NCBI RefSeq assembly: GCF_013373865.1
Contig: NC_050471.1
Coordinates: forward strand, 4,172,501 to 4,236,500
Length of the DNA stretch: 64,000 nucleotides
DNA from: Monomorium pharaonis
Taxonomy: Eukaryota > Arthropoda > Insecta > Hymenoptera > Formicidae
Direction of reading: 5' to 3'
The notes under the pieces were generated by a model, which was given only the letters and a program-made list of their open reading frames with translations, had not been told where the DNA came from and did not search any database. This document shows, one piece after another, positions 32,505-42,625 of the stretch; positions within the stretch are counted from its first letter, which is position 1; each line of letters starts with the position of its first letter. A program made the position numbers and the translations under genes.

Positions 32505-32642
32505 AGGGCAGGCACGTGCTCGCCGCCGTCGCGCTAATATAGCTTCTTCTTCCTTCACTTTTTTTCTCACCTTGGGCTTCGGCCTGCGAATCGGTCGAAT
32601 CCGCGCGGACAGGAGACCAGTCGCGCTCGCGAGCCCGGGCAT
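29180..32642 (-). CDS. Uncharacterised protein, 576 residues, eight exons
   Basis: Not recognised. Proposed exons in transcript order: 32571-32642, 32242-32397, 31503-31865, 30829-30999, 30496-30719, 30043-30208, 29798-29960, 29180-29595. All phases agree and no stop interrupts. Exon 2 has a Cys-rich segment with GCSVLCNHPADC (about residues 55-66). Exon 3 has a Gly-rich loop and the motif RTTLVLDLR. Exon 4 ends in a Pro-rich stretch and IVEKCEK. Exon 5 switches from a run of Glu to a Lys/Arg-rich segment that could be a nuclear localisation signal. Exons 6-8 encode a helical tail with ELDRDKVEAEF and RRIALEEALR, then a region reminiscent of a degenerate EF-hand pair ending in FREWCGLCAVVERLL. 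No signal peptide or membrane segment is seen. The start exon is the least certain part: the ATG at 32642 has an upstream in-frame stop. The exon 5 acceptor has a weak pyrimidine tract. Confidence 0.7.
30496..30496 (-). other. Exon 5 donor choice in the unknown gene
   Basis: The donor GTCAGT (exon end 30496) leaves two bases and joins in frame to the acceptor at 30208. A nearby GTATCC donor would break the frame, so the first is preferred. Confidence 0.5.
31000..31502 (-). other. Intron 3 of the unknown gene
   Basis: 503 bases from the GTGGTC donor to the GGGTTTCAG acceptor. The first part is AT-rich. An open frame continues upstream of the acceptor (to about 31095) but does not fit the splice phase and is treated as intronic. 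Confidence 0.6.
32242..32397 (-). other. Cys-rich exon 2 of the unknown gene
   Basis: 156 bases, phase 0 at both ends, with acceptor CTACGTAG and donor GTAAAC. It encodes GLFNPYPYGCSVLCNHPADC, with four cysteines in all in the exon. It looks protein-like and constrained compared with flanking sequence, and could be skipped without a frameshift. Confidence 0.6.
32469..32502. repeat. (GA)n microsatellite
   Basis: 34 bases of pure GA in the first intron of the unknown minus-strand gene. Confidence 0.93.
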
Positions 32643-33176
32643 CGCGATCCATCAGCCACCACTGTGACGATCTAATTCCGGCACTTTGCGCGCAAACGAG
32701 TCGTTCGTTACCTGCCTCGATACGGCACATCGGCACGTTGCTACGCGTGACCGATGGGTCGATCGGGGGAGAGGCTACGGCTCGCATCCGTGGTTACGCG
32801 ATCACGTACTTGGCCTCCTCCTCCTCTTCCTCCTCCTCCTCCCTCGGCATTTCACGCGGTATCGAACGTCGCCCAACGAATTCGCGCCTCGTCTTCCATG
32901 AAAATTTTTTTCCATAAAAAAAATAATGTTGATTTATTCAAGCAGAAATGTTCATTTTCTATCGATGCGAATTAACTCTGATCTGGGTTCAATTAACTTC
33001 TTTTATCTTTTTAGTTCTAAGAGATAGAAAAAGAGAAAAAATAAGTTAAACCGAGATCAGAGTTCATTTACATTGGTGAAAGTGGACTGGATTAATCGCG
33101 GCAGATTACGATATCTTTGTTAAAACGTTCTCAAGGAGGGTGGTTATCGGCGTTGAAACGTTCTCAACGAGGGTAA
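32643..33176. other. Intergenic region between the unknown gene and mRpL50
   Basis: Contains the presumed promoter of the unknown gene (GC-rich 32640-32880), an imperfect hairpin at 32974-33064, and a tandem direct repeat at 33123-33180 that overlaps the mRpL50 3' end. No coding gene is seen. Confidence 0.6.
32974..33064. repeat. Imperfect 91-base hairpin
   Basis: AACTCTGATCTGGGTTCAAT at the left end pairs with the right end (…AAACCGAGATCAGAGTT). Pairing continues inward through pyrimidine-rich and purine-rich arms (about 32993-33012 and 33018-33042) to a short loop near 33013-33017. It could be a pre-miRNA-like fold or a degraded fold-back element. Confidence 0.65.
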
Positions 33177-33180
33177 TTTA
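33123..33180. repeat. Tandem imperfect direct repeat
   Basis: AAACGTTCTCAAGGAGGGTG at 33123 recurs from 33156 as AAACGTTCTCAACGAGGGTA, a period of 33 bases. Confidence 0.8.
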
Positions 33181-33193
33181 TTGTTTAACAAAA

Positions 33194-33199
33194 TTTATT
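33194..33199 (-). terminator. Polyadenylation signal AATAAA (minus strand) of mRpL50
   Basis: TTTATT on the plus strand, 66 bases beyond the mRpL50 stop. A second copy lies at 33177-33182. Confidence 0.6.
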
Positions 33200-33264
33200 G
33201 TTTATCTGTTGTATCTTTATACAACTTTCGCAATTGTTTTCATAATATCTACAACGATGGTCAC

Positions 33265-36078
33265 TTAGATCTTCATCATCTCGTCCAGCCACGGATTCTC
33301 TTGCTTGTGTCCGGGATATTTCTTTTTGTACTTCAGACCGGTGACGAGGGTGGAGCTCTTCGGGAACGCCGTTTTGCCGTTGAACATCGTGTCGGTGTCT
33401 GAGGGGGAGAAAAAGAAGGGAAAATTATCGCGCCGTTGTAAAAACAGTCGGCGGTTGCGTAAATTATCGCGGTCTCCTCACCCGGATGGAATCGATGATA
33501 ATTCTGCTGGATGTGCAAATTCTTGGGCAAATCTATTCTACCCAGCGCTTCGTACGGCGTCGTGCTGTCCACCGGTGTCGAATAAAACCGCTTCAGTTCC
33601 CCTACGCACACGAGATTCATATACTTATTCAAATTGTCAATTGATCGATTTAGCGCGTGTCAGGCGGTCGTCGGAGGTTCGTCGTTTCTCATCCCGAGAA
33701 TCTCGCGTTTAAAAGGCAACAAGTTGGAAGACCCCAAATTTCTTGAAAAGGAGATTGGAAAAAAGATGGATGTTCAAATAAATAAATAAAAAGTTCCAAT
33801 ATCGAAGTTCGACAATTTCGCCTCGATATTGCCAAGGGAATCTTTTCTTTTTTTTCTCTCTCTTGATCGACACATTATAACGAACCTCGACGCCTGACAG
33901 GGAGGGCAAAACTTTTTTTTTTCCTTTCGCTAACCGACAGTTTCGATGGTGTAAAGCAGCGAGTTCGGGATGGAATGCTTGAACTCCTCCTCGCAGGCGA
34001 CGAACAGCTTGAAGCGGAGCAAGGGATCCTCGAGCCTCGTGTCGTCGTCCGTAGAGACGGCTTGACTCGCGCAGATCGCGTCGATCCTCACGGCCGAATT
34101 CTCCGGCGGCTCGTAAGACTTTTGCGGCCTCAGGAATCTGAAAGCAGGATATCCGCAATCCTCACGTCGATCGCGCTTAAACTAAATCTAATTAATCTTT
34201 CTCGGCGTGAAACCACTCCCGAGCGGCGGTTTAAAGCAATGTAATTCTCTCGCTTTTTCTCTTCGGAACCTGTTGAAATAAAAATCACGAGAAGGGAAGG
34301 GAGAGATTGGAAGGAAACAGAGAGAGATTTTTTATTTATTTTTTTAGATCAACATCACGAGCGGTTTCGTTGATTCGACGGTATTCCTCGCGCCGAACTT
34401 TTCGCAATCCAGGAAAGATCGCTCGCGCTCTCTCCTTCCCTCCCTCTTTCTCTCTCTTTCTCGCTCTTTCGCGCGATGAAATTCGTTGTGACGCGTGAGA
34501 GGAAAGGACAATGGGCCCTGTGAGGTGGTGCGGCGGAAGGGATCGGAGGAGATCGATGCCCGCTGACCGTACGGTGCTGCCATCGCATGCACGCGCCCCC
34601 TCCCACCCGCCCTCTCATTGGACGGCGCTGAACATCGGCGCGTCCGGGTGCCCCCATGTCGAAACTCGCGAAACGAAACGACGCGGCGGCGGCGGCGGCT
34701 CGCTTTCGTAAACAATAATCAATAATCAATCTCCCGGTGTGTCGTAGGCGTCGCGCAGCGCCGATCGCGAGAGATCGCGCCTCTCTTCCTCTCTCCCGAT
34801 CGAGCAAATCGACTTTTTGGGGAATCGATCTCGCGGACGATCGCTACGCACTGGCCGGAAAAGTCGCTCCGTCGAATTAATCCGTCCGTTAATCGCGAGA
34901 AGGAAAGGATTCGAACGGGAGCATGCATTTCCCGCGATCGCATCCACGCGGGAATACGCCGCGAGAGTTCCCGGAGTCGACGAACTCGAATCTCGACGGC
35001 TCCGAACCGGAATCCCATACCGTCCCACCATCCCTCGTTTCCCTCCGCTCCGGTCGCGACGTTTCGCGTAGAAGTACTTAAATCTAGATATTCTCTTCCC
35101 GGCCCGCCCATCCTTCTACCGCCGCCGCGCTGCCCGCTCACCTCTCTTCTACCGCTTTTGAAAAAGCTCGCGACGATCCGCAGAAATCCGCGCACACCGA
35201 TTCCCGATCGACGTACGTTCCAGTACCCGGAAGAGAAAAAGTCACGCGAAAAAGACGCGAGCACAAAAAATAGTGTGGCTAGAAAGAAACACGAGCGTGA
35301 AGACGCAAACAATAACAGTCGAGTCGATCTAGTCGCGATTGCAAATTCTCCTGCGTATTCTCACTCTTTTTTTTGTGTGTGTGTACGCCGCGACTTTAAA
35401 AGATTGGCGCGTAGGTCGGAGTTAAACGTCGGAGCGGAGCGTCGAAGAGGAGAGAGGGGTGGGGGAGGCGGGGGAGGGGAGCGAGGACGCACGGCTCCGA
35501 GGACCTGTCAGATTCGCCGGGCGATTGGCCGAGGCGCGGGGGAGTGGTGGTAGGAACGGTTAATATGGCCGCGCGGTGCGACCACCGTTAGTCAGGCAGC
35601 GCCGCGACGTAACGAGAATTTCACCATACGACTGCGCGACGCGAAGCTGCGTTATACGACGTGTGCCGTCCGGGAGGACGCGGAACCGCGGGCTTACCCG
35701 CGGGCGGCGAGCGATTCCCCGGCGGAGCCGATCCGCGCCACCACCTCCTTCTTCGCGGCGGCCGGCTTCGCTCCCTTTCTCCGTTGGCTCTTGTGCCGGG
35801 CGATAACGTGACGCGTGCCTGTGATCACCTGCGGAAAGAGAAGAAGAGGAGAAAAATGACGATGTCGTTAGTGACGCGGGTGTGAGAGCTACGACGTGCG
35901 TGCGAAACGACGCGCGAGTGCGGGACGCCGCGGCGACGGCGGCGGATGGGTCTGCGTGTGCGTGTGTGTACGTGTGACCGGGATTTAATAGTGATTCACT
36001 GACCGTGCCGGTGGCGAGGATAGCCGATGTACTCTTAAACGCGGTGGCGAGCGAGCCATGCCTGATGAGCGCCGCCAT
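33265..36078 (-). CDS. mRpL50: Mitochondrial large ribosomal subunit protein mL50
   Basis: Structural protein of the mitochondrial 39S ribosomal subunit. Exons in transcript order: 36004-36078, 35698-35828, 33935-34137, 33482-33601, 33265-33398. All phases agree and give 220 residues. The N-terminus (MAALIRHGSLATAFKSTSAI) is basic, with Ser, Thr and Ala, and nearly free of acidic residues, as expected of a mitochondrial targeting peptide. The conserved core includes FLRPQKSYEPP, EEEFKHSIPNSLL, FYSTPVDSTTPYEAL, DLPKNLHIQQNYHRFHP and FPKSSTLVTGLKYKKKYPG, which I recognise as the animal MRPL50 pattern. The start codon sits in AAAGATGGCGGC. Introns are GT-AG; the second, 34138-35697, is the longest. 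The gene is divergent from MED13 and upstream of the unknown gene in tandem. Confidence 0.92.
34138..35697 (-). other. mRpL50 intron 2
   Basis: 1.56 kb between a GTAAGC donor and a CTTTCAG acceptor (minus strand). GC-rich, with CT-rich stretches near 34430-34470 and a G-rich stretch at 35440-35480. Several open frames occur but none is protein-like. Confidence 0.8.
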
Positions 36079-36530
36079 CTTTTCCACGCAACGCGTTGTC
36101 GTCGTCGTCGTCGCCGTCGCGGTGTCAATAGCAGCAGCGGCAGCAGCACTGGTGGTAGTAGTGGTGACGGTGGTGGTAGTAGTGGTGATGGTGGTGGTAA
36201 CAGCAGCAGCAGCAGCAGCAGCGGCGACAGCAGCGGCAACACCAGCGGCGACGGTAGCCGTCGACGGCAACTAGGACTGCGGCAGTGAGCGTTAGGGGGC
36301 GCACCCGGCGGCTGCGCTTGTTGTTTCCCATCGCCGCCCGCCGCCATTTTACGGTCGCCATTGAGAAGTGAAAACCCTCCTAAATGTTACGGGTCGAGTG
36401 AATAAAGCCGCGGTGTTTGCCCGCCCGTGGTCGCGCGGATTATCCTCGTGCGAGCGGGATAAGAGTCGTCGGCGGAGCTGTCGTACGGAGTGTTAGACTA
36501 AATGAGTGCACGGCGTACGATGGAGAAGCC
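36079..36530. promoter_or_regulatory. Divergent promoter region of mRpL50 and MED13
   Basis: 452 bases separate the two start codons. The region is GC-rich without an obvious TATA box. It contains trinucleotide runs of GGT/AGT and AGC type (about 36130-36240) and a CCGCCATTTT element at 36341-36350 that matches a YY1/Pleiohomeotic-type core in reverse. Both 5' leaders must lie here unless non-coding exons are used. Confidence 0.7.
36130..36245. repeat. Imperfect GGT/AGT and AGC trinucleotide repeats
   Basis: Runs of GGT, AGT and GGTGAC triplets followed by (AGC)n at about 36202-36223, in the shared mRpL50/MED13 upstream region. Confidence 0.85.
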
Positions 36531-39500
36531 ATGACGCATCCGTCGCATCAAACCAACGGCGCCAGCCTGGAGGACTGCCACACGAATTTCTTCGCACTGG
36601 TGAGTAGACGATCGTCCGCGTATACACGCGCGCGCGCGCGCACGTACCCGCGATCCCGAACACCCTATCCTCACCTTCCATCCCGATGTGCCGCGATCGT
36701 TTCCGGATTCGATGTCGCGAATATCCGCGCGGCGAATCTCGGCGAACGCGGAGACAATCGCTGGAGAACGGGTGCGCGGGGCTCCTCCAAGGTGGCCGCC
36801 GCCGCCGTCATCGTCGTCGTTGTCGTCGTCGTTGTCGCCGCCGCCGTTGCCGTCATCCGGCATCCCGTACGTCACACGTCGCGACGACGCGGGTACGAAC
36901 GGCCGAGCGAATGAGTGAGCGAGAGAGAAAGAGAGAGATGGAGTGAGAGCGTACGGCGACCACCGTCGCGCCCCGAACGTTAACCTATATTCACGGCGAC
37001 GTCGCCGCGGTCGAGTATCTCGCATACTCGTTCGCCGTTGGCGACGTCAATGTCAACGTCGACGTCGTCATCATCATCGTCATCGCCATCGTTGCCATCG
37101 CTCTCGTGCTGGCTGGTGTTTTGTATCTCGCCAGAGTCCTTCCCCCTTCCCCGCCGCCCGTCCTCGCGGCGGCCCCGTACGTACGTACGTACGTGCATGC
37201 GTGCGTACGCGTATGTATGTGTTCGCACACGTACGTGCGCGCGTACGTCAGTGAGATTTGAAGTTTTGTTGTGTCGAGCCAATGTCACGCCTGATTCACG
37301 TCAGACGCGAAGTCTTACGGTACGTTGTACGAGACGGGGAAAAAGAGAGTCGAACGAGCGAACGTGCGTGCGTGCGTGCGAGCGAGCGAGAAAGAGAGGA
37401 GATAGAGCGAGAGAGAGAGAGAGAGAGAGAAAGAGTAACGAGTGGGAGGTGCGAGGAGGGGAAGTGAAGTGACCGCCAGAGGAGAGCGGAGAGAGGGCGA
37501 GAACATAGGCAGGCACGCCGTGTCCCGTAGTCTCTTTCTGCCCCCCCCCCCCCTCTCTCTGTCTCTCTCTCTCTCGTCCTCGTAATATCGCCGTGCTCTT
37601 CGAGCGCACAGCGAGAAATATTCGATTCTTGGTATCGGTCGCGGGTCTTTCCAGAGAGCCGCGAAAATTCCGCGAGGAAATCGCTCCGCCGCCACCGACG
37701 TTCCCGCCTCCCTTGCGGACGCTTTTTCGCAAGCGCGCGAGAAGGAGGAGGAGGAAACGTCGGCAGCGGCGGCGCGAGAACGGATAGCGGAGATCTTTCT
37801 CTTTTCTTTCTCTCTCTCTCTCTCTTCCCCCCTCCCTCTCTTTCTCACACGCGCGTAACATTCCTTTCGCCTCGGCGACTTGTCGCGAGGGAGGCAACAA
37901 CGTGCGGCGTCTCGCGTCGCGTCGCGTCGCGCCGGCCGCCTTCGAATGAAAACTGTGTCAGGCGATTTTACGAAGCTTCGCCTCGTCACTGTATGCAGCC
38001 GCGTATTCGTTTTCGGCGTCCGCAGACACAAAGACAAGCGGAATCGCGAGCGCATACGAGATTGGCTGTTACGCGTTCATCTACCTACCTACCTACCTAC
38101 CTACCTGTCTGCCTGCCCGTTGCTTGCCTGCCTGCCTGTACGTGAGAGCGAGAGAGAAGAAGCTCTTCGCGGTTTCTCCTTCCCCCCTTCTGTTTCACGC
38201 GTTATTTCTCTCTTTCTCGCTTATTTCGGGCGCGTGCGTACGTGCATGCGAGTGAACGTGCATGCGACTCACGCATACACGCGCCCCGCACGCACCTCTT
38301 TCTCTCTCTCTTTCTCTCTCCCTCTCTCTCTCTCGACGCAGACTGCGAACGGCGAGGCGAATGCCTTTTTTTTCTGTTGCTCGCGTTGCATCTCGCGTTT
38401 CTTCCCACACAGAGTACGGCTAAACATCACTGCGAGCGGACGACAGACGACGGCACCTTTCGTTCGTCCGGAGAGTCTCTTCGGTGTCTTCATCATGGTT
38501 TACATACGATCGCGAGACCCACTCGAGACCCCTTTCGTTTAAAACGCACAGATTATAGACCTCACGCGGAAGGGTCGCGCGCGGAGATTTTACAGATTTC
38601 AAAACTAGGAAAGTCTCACGTACATCTCTCGTCAAAGCGAGATAGTTGTCAAAACAGACGACCGGTCTGAGAAGGTACGCCCAAAATAACCGGATAACAA
38701 CCGAGTAACCTTTTCCTTTCTCGTCGCAGACGTCACGTTCAGTTTTCTCTCTCTCTCTCTCTCTTTAATCCGTTTAGTATTTATAGATCGTAATTCACGT
38801 AAAGAATGCATATCCGCGTGCGCGCGAAACAGTGGACGTATTCAATGGTGTATGAATAAATAAGACGCGAATATACGAAATGCTTAACCGCAACAGAAAC
38901 GAATGTAATTTTTTTAGTGCGAGCTGTTAGAAATACATAACGATAAGAGAAACGGGACAGAAATCAGACTGAAAAGTTACATCGATATCTGTGAAGACGA
39001 AAATATTAACGTGGGAAAAACCGAGAAACCAGGCCAGAAGTAAAATAAAAGCAGAAGCAAAGAAAGGAGAAATTTTTAAATGATAAATAATACCTGTATG
39101 TGTGAAGGTTATCTGCGGGAACAATTATCGATCATTTTCTAAGAGCTACCCGAATACAAATTTTGTGCAACGAACACGAAATAATAGGAACCTTGTATAT
39201 TATAAAATCACCACGCAGTCGGAATTACTCGTGCAATTTTTAATGCCTGCAATGCAGCACATTTTTGAAAGCGCCAACAATTTTTTTTTTTTTTTTTTAT
39301 TCAGCTTCGGACGAAGAATTGCGAAACACGTGGGGAAACGTGCTTTTCGCACATTCGAGCAATCTGGAGAATTCGTTGTTTGTCACGGGAATTGAATCGT
39401 GCGGAGACGCACGCGTCTGTGTCCGCCGATTATTTTCGTAGCGCGATAAAACGAGTCGCTAGCTGAGAACGTTTAACGAGATTAACCGCGACGACGAAGA

Positions 39501-42500
39501 AACCAGCTCTCCTCGAGTCTTCTCGCGTGTCATTGGCGACACTTCCCACACACGTGCCCTTTTACTGGCGATTTACTATGCCTCGAAAACGGCGCGAGCC
39601 CCTCGCTCCGCGCAATGATCCGTAAATTTTCCGGAAAGGGAGATAAAAAAAAAATACGTTGCACGTTCGCTCGCGGTATTTCATATTCGCGAAACTCGCG
39701 TTCGTGACACGGACATTTTTTACAACGAAAAAGACCGTGACAGAGATCGCCGGTTGCACTTTAAACCGGCCGTGCGCGCGCGTTCCCGTTGAACCCCGAC
39801 AAAGCGGCGGGCTTTTGGAGCTTTATGAAAACCGCGCCGCGAGCTAATTCGGCTCGAGGCGGCGGGTGTATTTTATTCGATTATATACATATGTAAACGC
39901 GACGTACACGTATGCGCGGAAATTTATTGCAAAATGTGTAGCAAAGCTGTTTGATGTTCGCAATGGTAGCGCAACACCGGTTATTGACATCCCAATTATT
40001 TTCTTTATACCGCGCGAATATATGCGCGCGAATTAACACAATTTAATTAGACGCCAGTCGTAACTAATGACCCGTATAATTACACGGATAAAGGGAGAGA
40101 AGCGCGTTATACGCGAAGTATGTGTTGACGGATGAATTGTATACATTAGTATAATCGTGTAAACAGCCTTTCGGTCTCGTAAAATTTTATTTTTGATCGT
40201 CTCTCTCTCTCTCTCGTATCGAGGACCGAAGGCAGCAACAAAAACAAAAAGTTCACGTTTTCGTTTTCTCGAACAAATTAATTCACGTGGATGATTCGTG
40301 GAATGTACGGCCGTACGTGCACACTCGTCTAATTAATATTTACACACGAGTGTCATCGATTTACACATCGAGTGACAAAGTCACATTTCTGCATATCCCC
40401 GGCATAATTAGTCGACGATTTTTAGAGTTGCTTTAGAACTCATTAGCATTGAATAGAGACTGAAAACGAAATATCCAAATGTCGCGGTTCGCAGTTACTT
40501 TTCCGTTTTTATTTATTTTTATTTTTTGAGTATTTTCCAGCGGTTTTCATTCTTGCGAATGAAAAAGAAACATATTACGATAGAGAAGAGTGCGATAAAA
40601 TGTACGTAAACGTTACTATTAACGCTTTATTAACTCTTAATTACTAAAGAGTCCGCGATTCTTTGTCCCATAGAATTTCGGGGGACTATTATGTGACCTT
40701 TCTGGAGTGACGGAAGCTGGTGTCAAGAATTGTTCCCGACGATATGAAACGTGTGTAACGATTGAGCCTAATTAAAACGACGTGTAACACCATTGATGCA
40801 GATAAACACGACTTACGAGTCTCTCTTTTTCTCGCGCGCAAACGTCGCGAAGAAATCGCTCGTGGCAGTGAGTTTTTTTATTATTATTTATTTTTTATGT
40901 TTACGGTCTCGTTGTATTCGCGGTAAAACTTGAACGGTGTGGCACGTAAAGAATATTCTCTCATATAGTGATACTCAATGTTTCAGAGACGACGGCGCCA
41001 CACAGAAACGCGCGTCAATCGCGCGCGCGATTCTAATCGGATTAATTAGAGTAACAATAGAGATACGACACAGATAACAGAGTGGTAGTCGATTAATGAA
41101 CATGGGCAAAAGTTTCAATTGAAAAGTTAATCGCCAATCCATATAGCACGCCGAAACCCGGAGGCTCGTCGATGAAGCGGAATTTGTTGAAATAAAAAAT
41201 TATGTTTTCCAAATAGAATGTTTTAGTTTCAATATTCGTAAATATTGATCGTCGCGACGAATTTACATGAACGGGTGAAACGTGTCATTGAAACCGAGCC
41301 GAAAGCAAATAACTTTCGCATTGGCAAACCCGAAACGAACTCGCTCGGAGAACGAATCGCCATGCGAGAGACGCGCGTCGCGCGGTTATTTAACGAAACC
41401 TTTAATCTCATATCGGATGATTAATCAAGGTGAAATTTCCCATCGTTGGGTCCGCATTGGTTCGGTCGATACCCTTGACATAGCTGCGGTCGCTCCTCGT
41501 AACAATTCAAGGTGCAGCGTCAGCTCGAAAGGTATAATTTAACGGGTAAGGTTGCGTATATGGGAATCGGTTTTAGCCGTCCTCTCCTTCAGCAGCGACG
41601 TGTTGCGATCTACACACATTTGGCGCCGGTGGAAATTACGTCGGTGAAAATCGATCAGTCACATACACACTCACTTGTTCGGATAGAGACTCGTGGCAGA
41701 GACTCGGCGAGCTCGAAGGCGCGACAGAAAAGGCATTGCCACTGAAAAAATTTCAGAGCGCACGCGAAACGTCGACTCCGCGCATATGAGTCGCCGATCG
41801 GAAGTGATTATTTAAATGCGATCGCGCGTCAGTTCGTTACCCACCCGCGTTCCACGATCGTTAAGTCGGTGTTTATCGAGCACTGAAACTCTTAACTCTG
41901 AAATACGAGCTTTATATCAGAAACCTTCCTCGAAAGGTCAAAGTCTTAATTAATTCGCTTAAATTAACACGGTTTGTTAATGACTGAAATCAAGATAATG
42001 CCACGGGGAAAATTTTATAGTAAAACTCCACTAAGAGTAAACAGCAAGCGCGGACCAAGGAAGAAGTCATTTTTGCCATGTTTTTTTTTTTTTTTGTTTT
42101 AAATCAAATTGCCATAGTATTTACACCACCTGTGATTCTCTGAAATTTGAAACTTGAAACAATTTCCAAATAAAATTCTTTATGTTACACGAGATACTTC
42201 ACTATTCAAATATAATCACCGTTGAAGGCGAACTTGTCGGTCCGCGGCACAGTGGCTAATGGGGAGGAGGGGCTTCCCCGATCTTGGAATTTCCGACTCG
42301 AGCGAGAAAGAAAGAAACATTTCACTCCGCGCGCGGGATAAATAAAAACGGACCACCCTGTATACATGTAGATCTTTATTTCGCGCGTACGGCTTTGGGA
42401 ACCGCTGGGGCAACTTTACGCGGCCACGTCGTCGCATCGCTCCGGCGACTCCCCGCGTTCTCGCGGGCAGGCGTAGGTACGTCAGGCACGCGGCGGCTTC

Positions 42501-42570
42501 TCGTAGGCTCCTCCGCGGCACCGACCGAGTCACTCGGCTAGATTATGCTGAAACTGGTGCTCTCCGGAGC

Positions 42571-42625
<55 letters not shown>

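Noticed and set aside
34900..34925. Possible tRNA T-loop (reverse of GGATTCGAACGGG)
   Set aside because: The putative T stem does not pair and no D arm or anticodon arm is found at the right distance.
35560..36270. 236-codon minus-strand open frame with long Ala, Thr and Val runs
   Set aside because: It contains real mRpL50 exon 1 residues, but the rest is intron and triplet repeat; the spliced mRpL50 model explains the coding part.
37315..38055. 246-codon minus-strand open frame
   Set aside because: Low-complexity Ser/Leu/Arg sequence produced by CT and GA repeats in MED13 intron 1.
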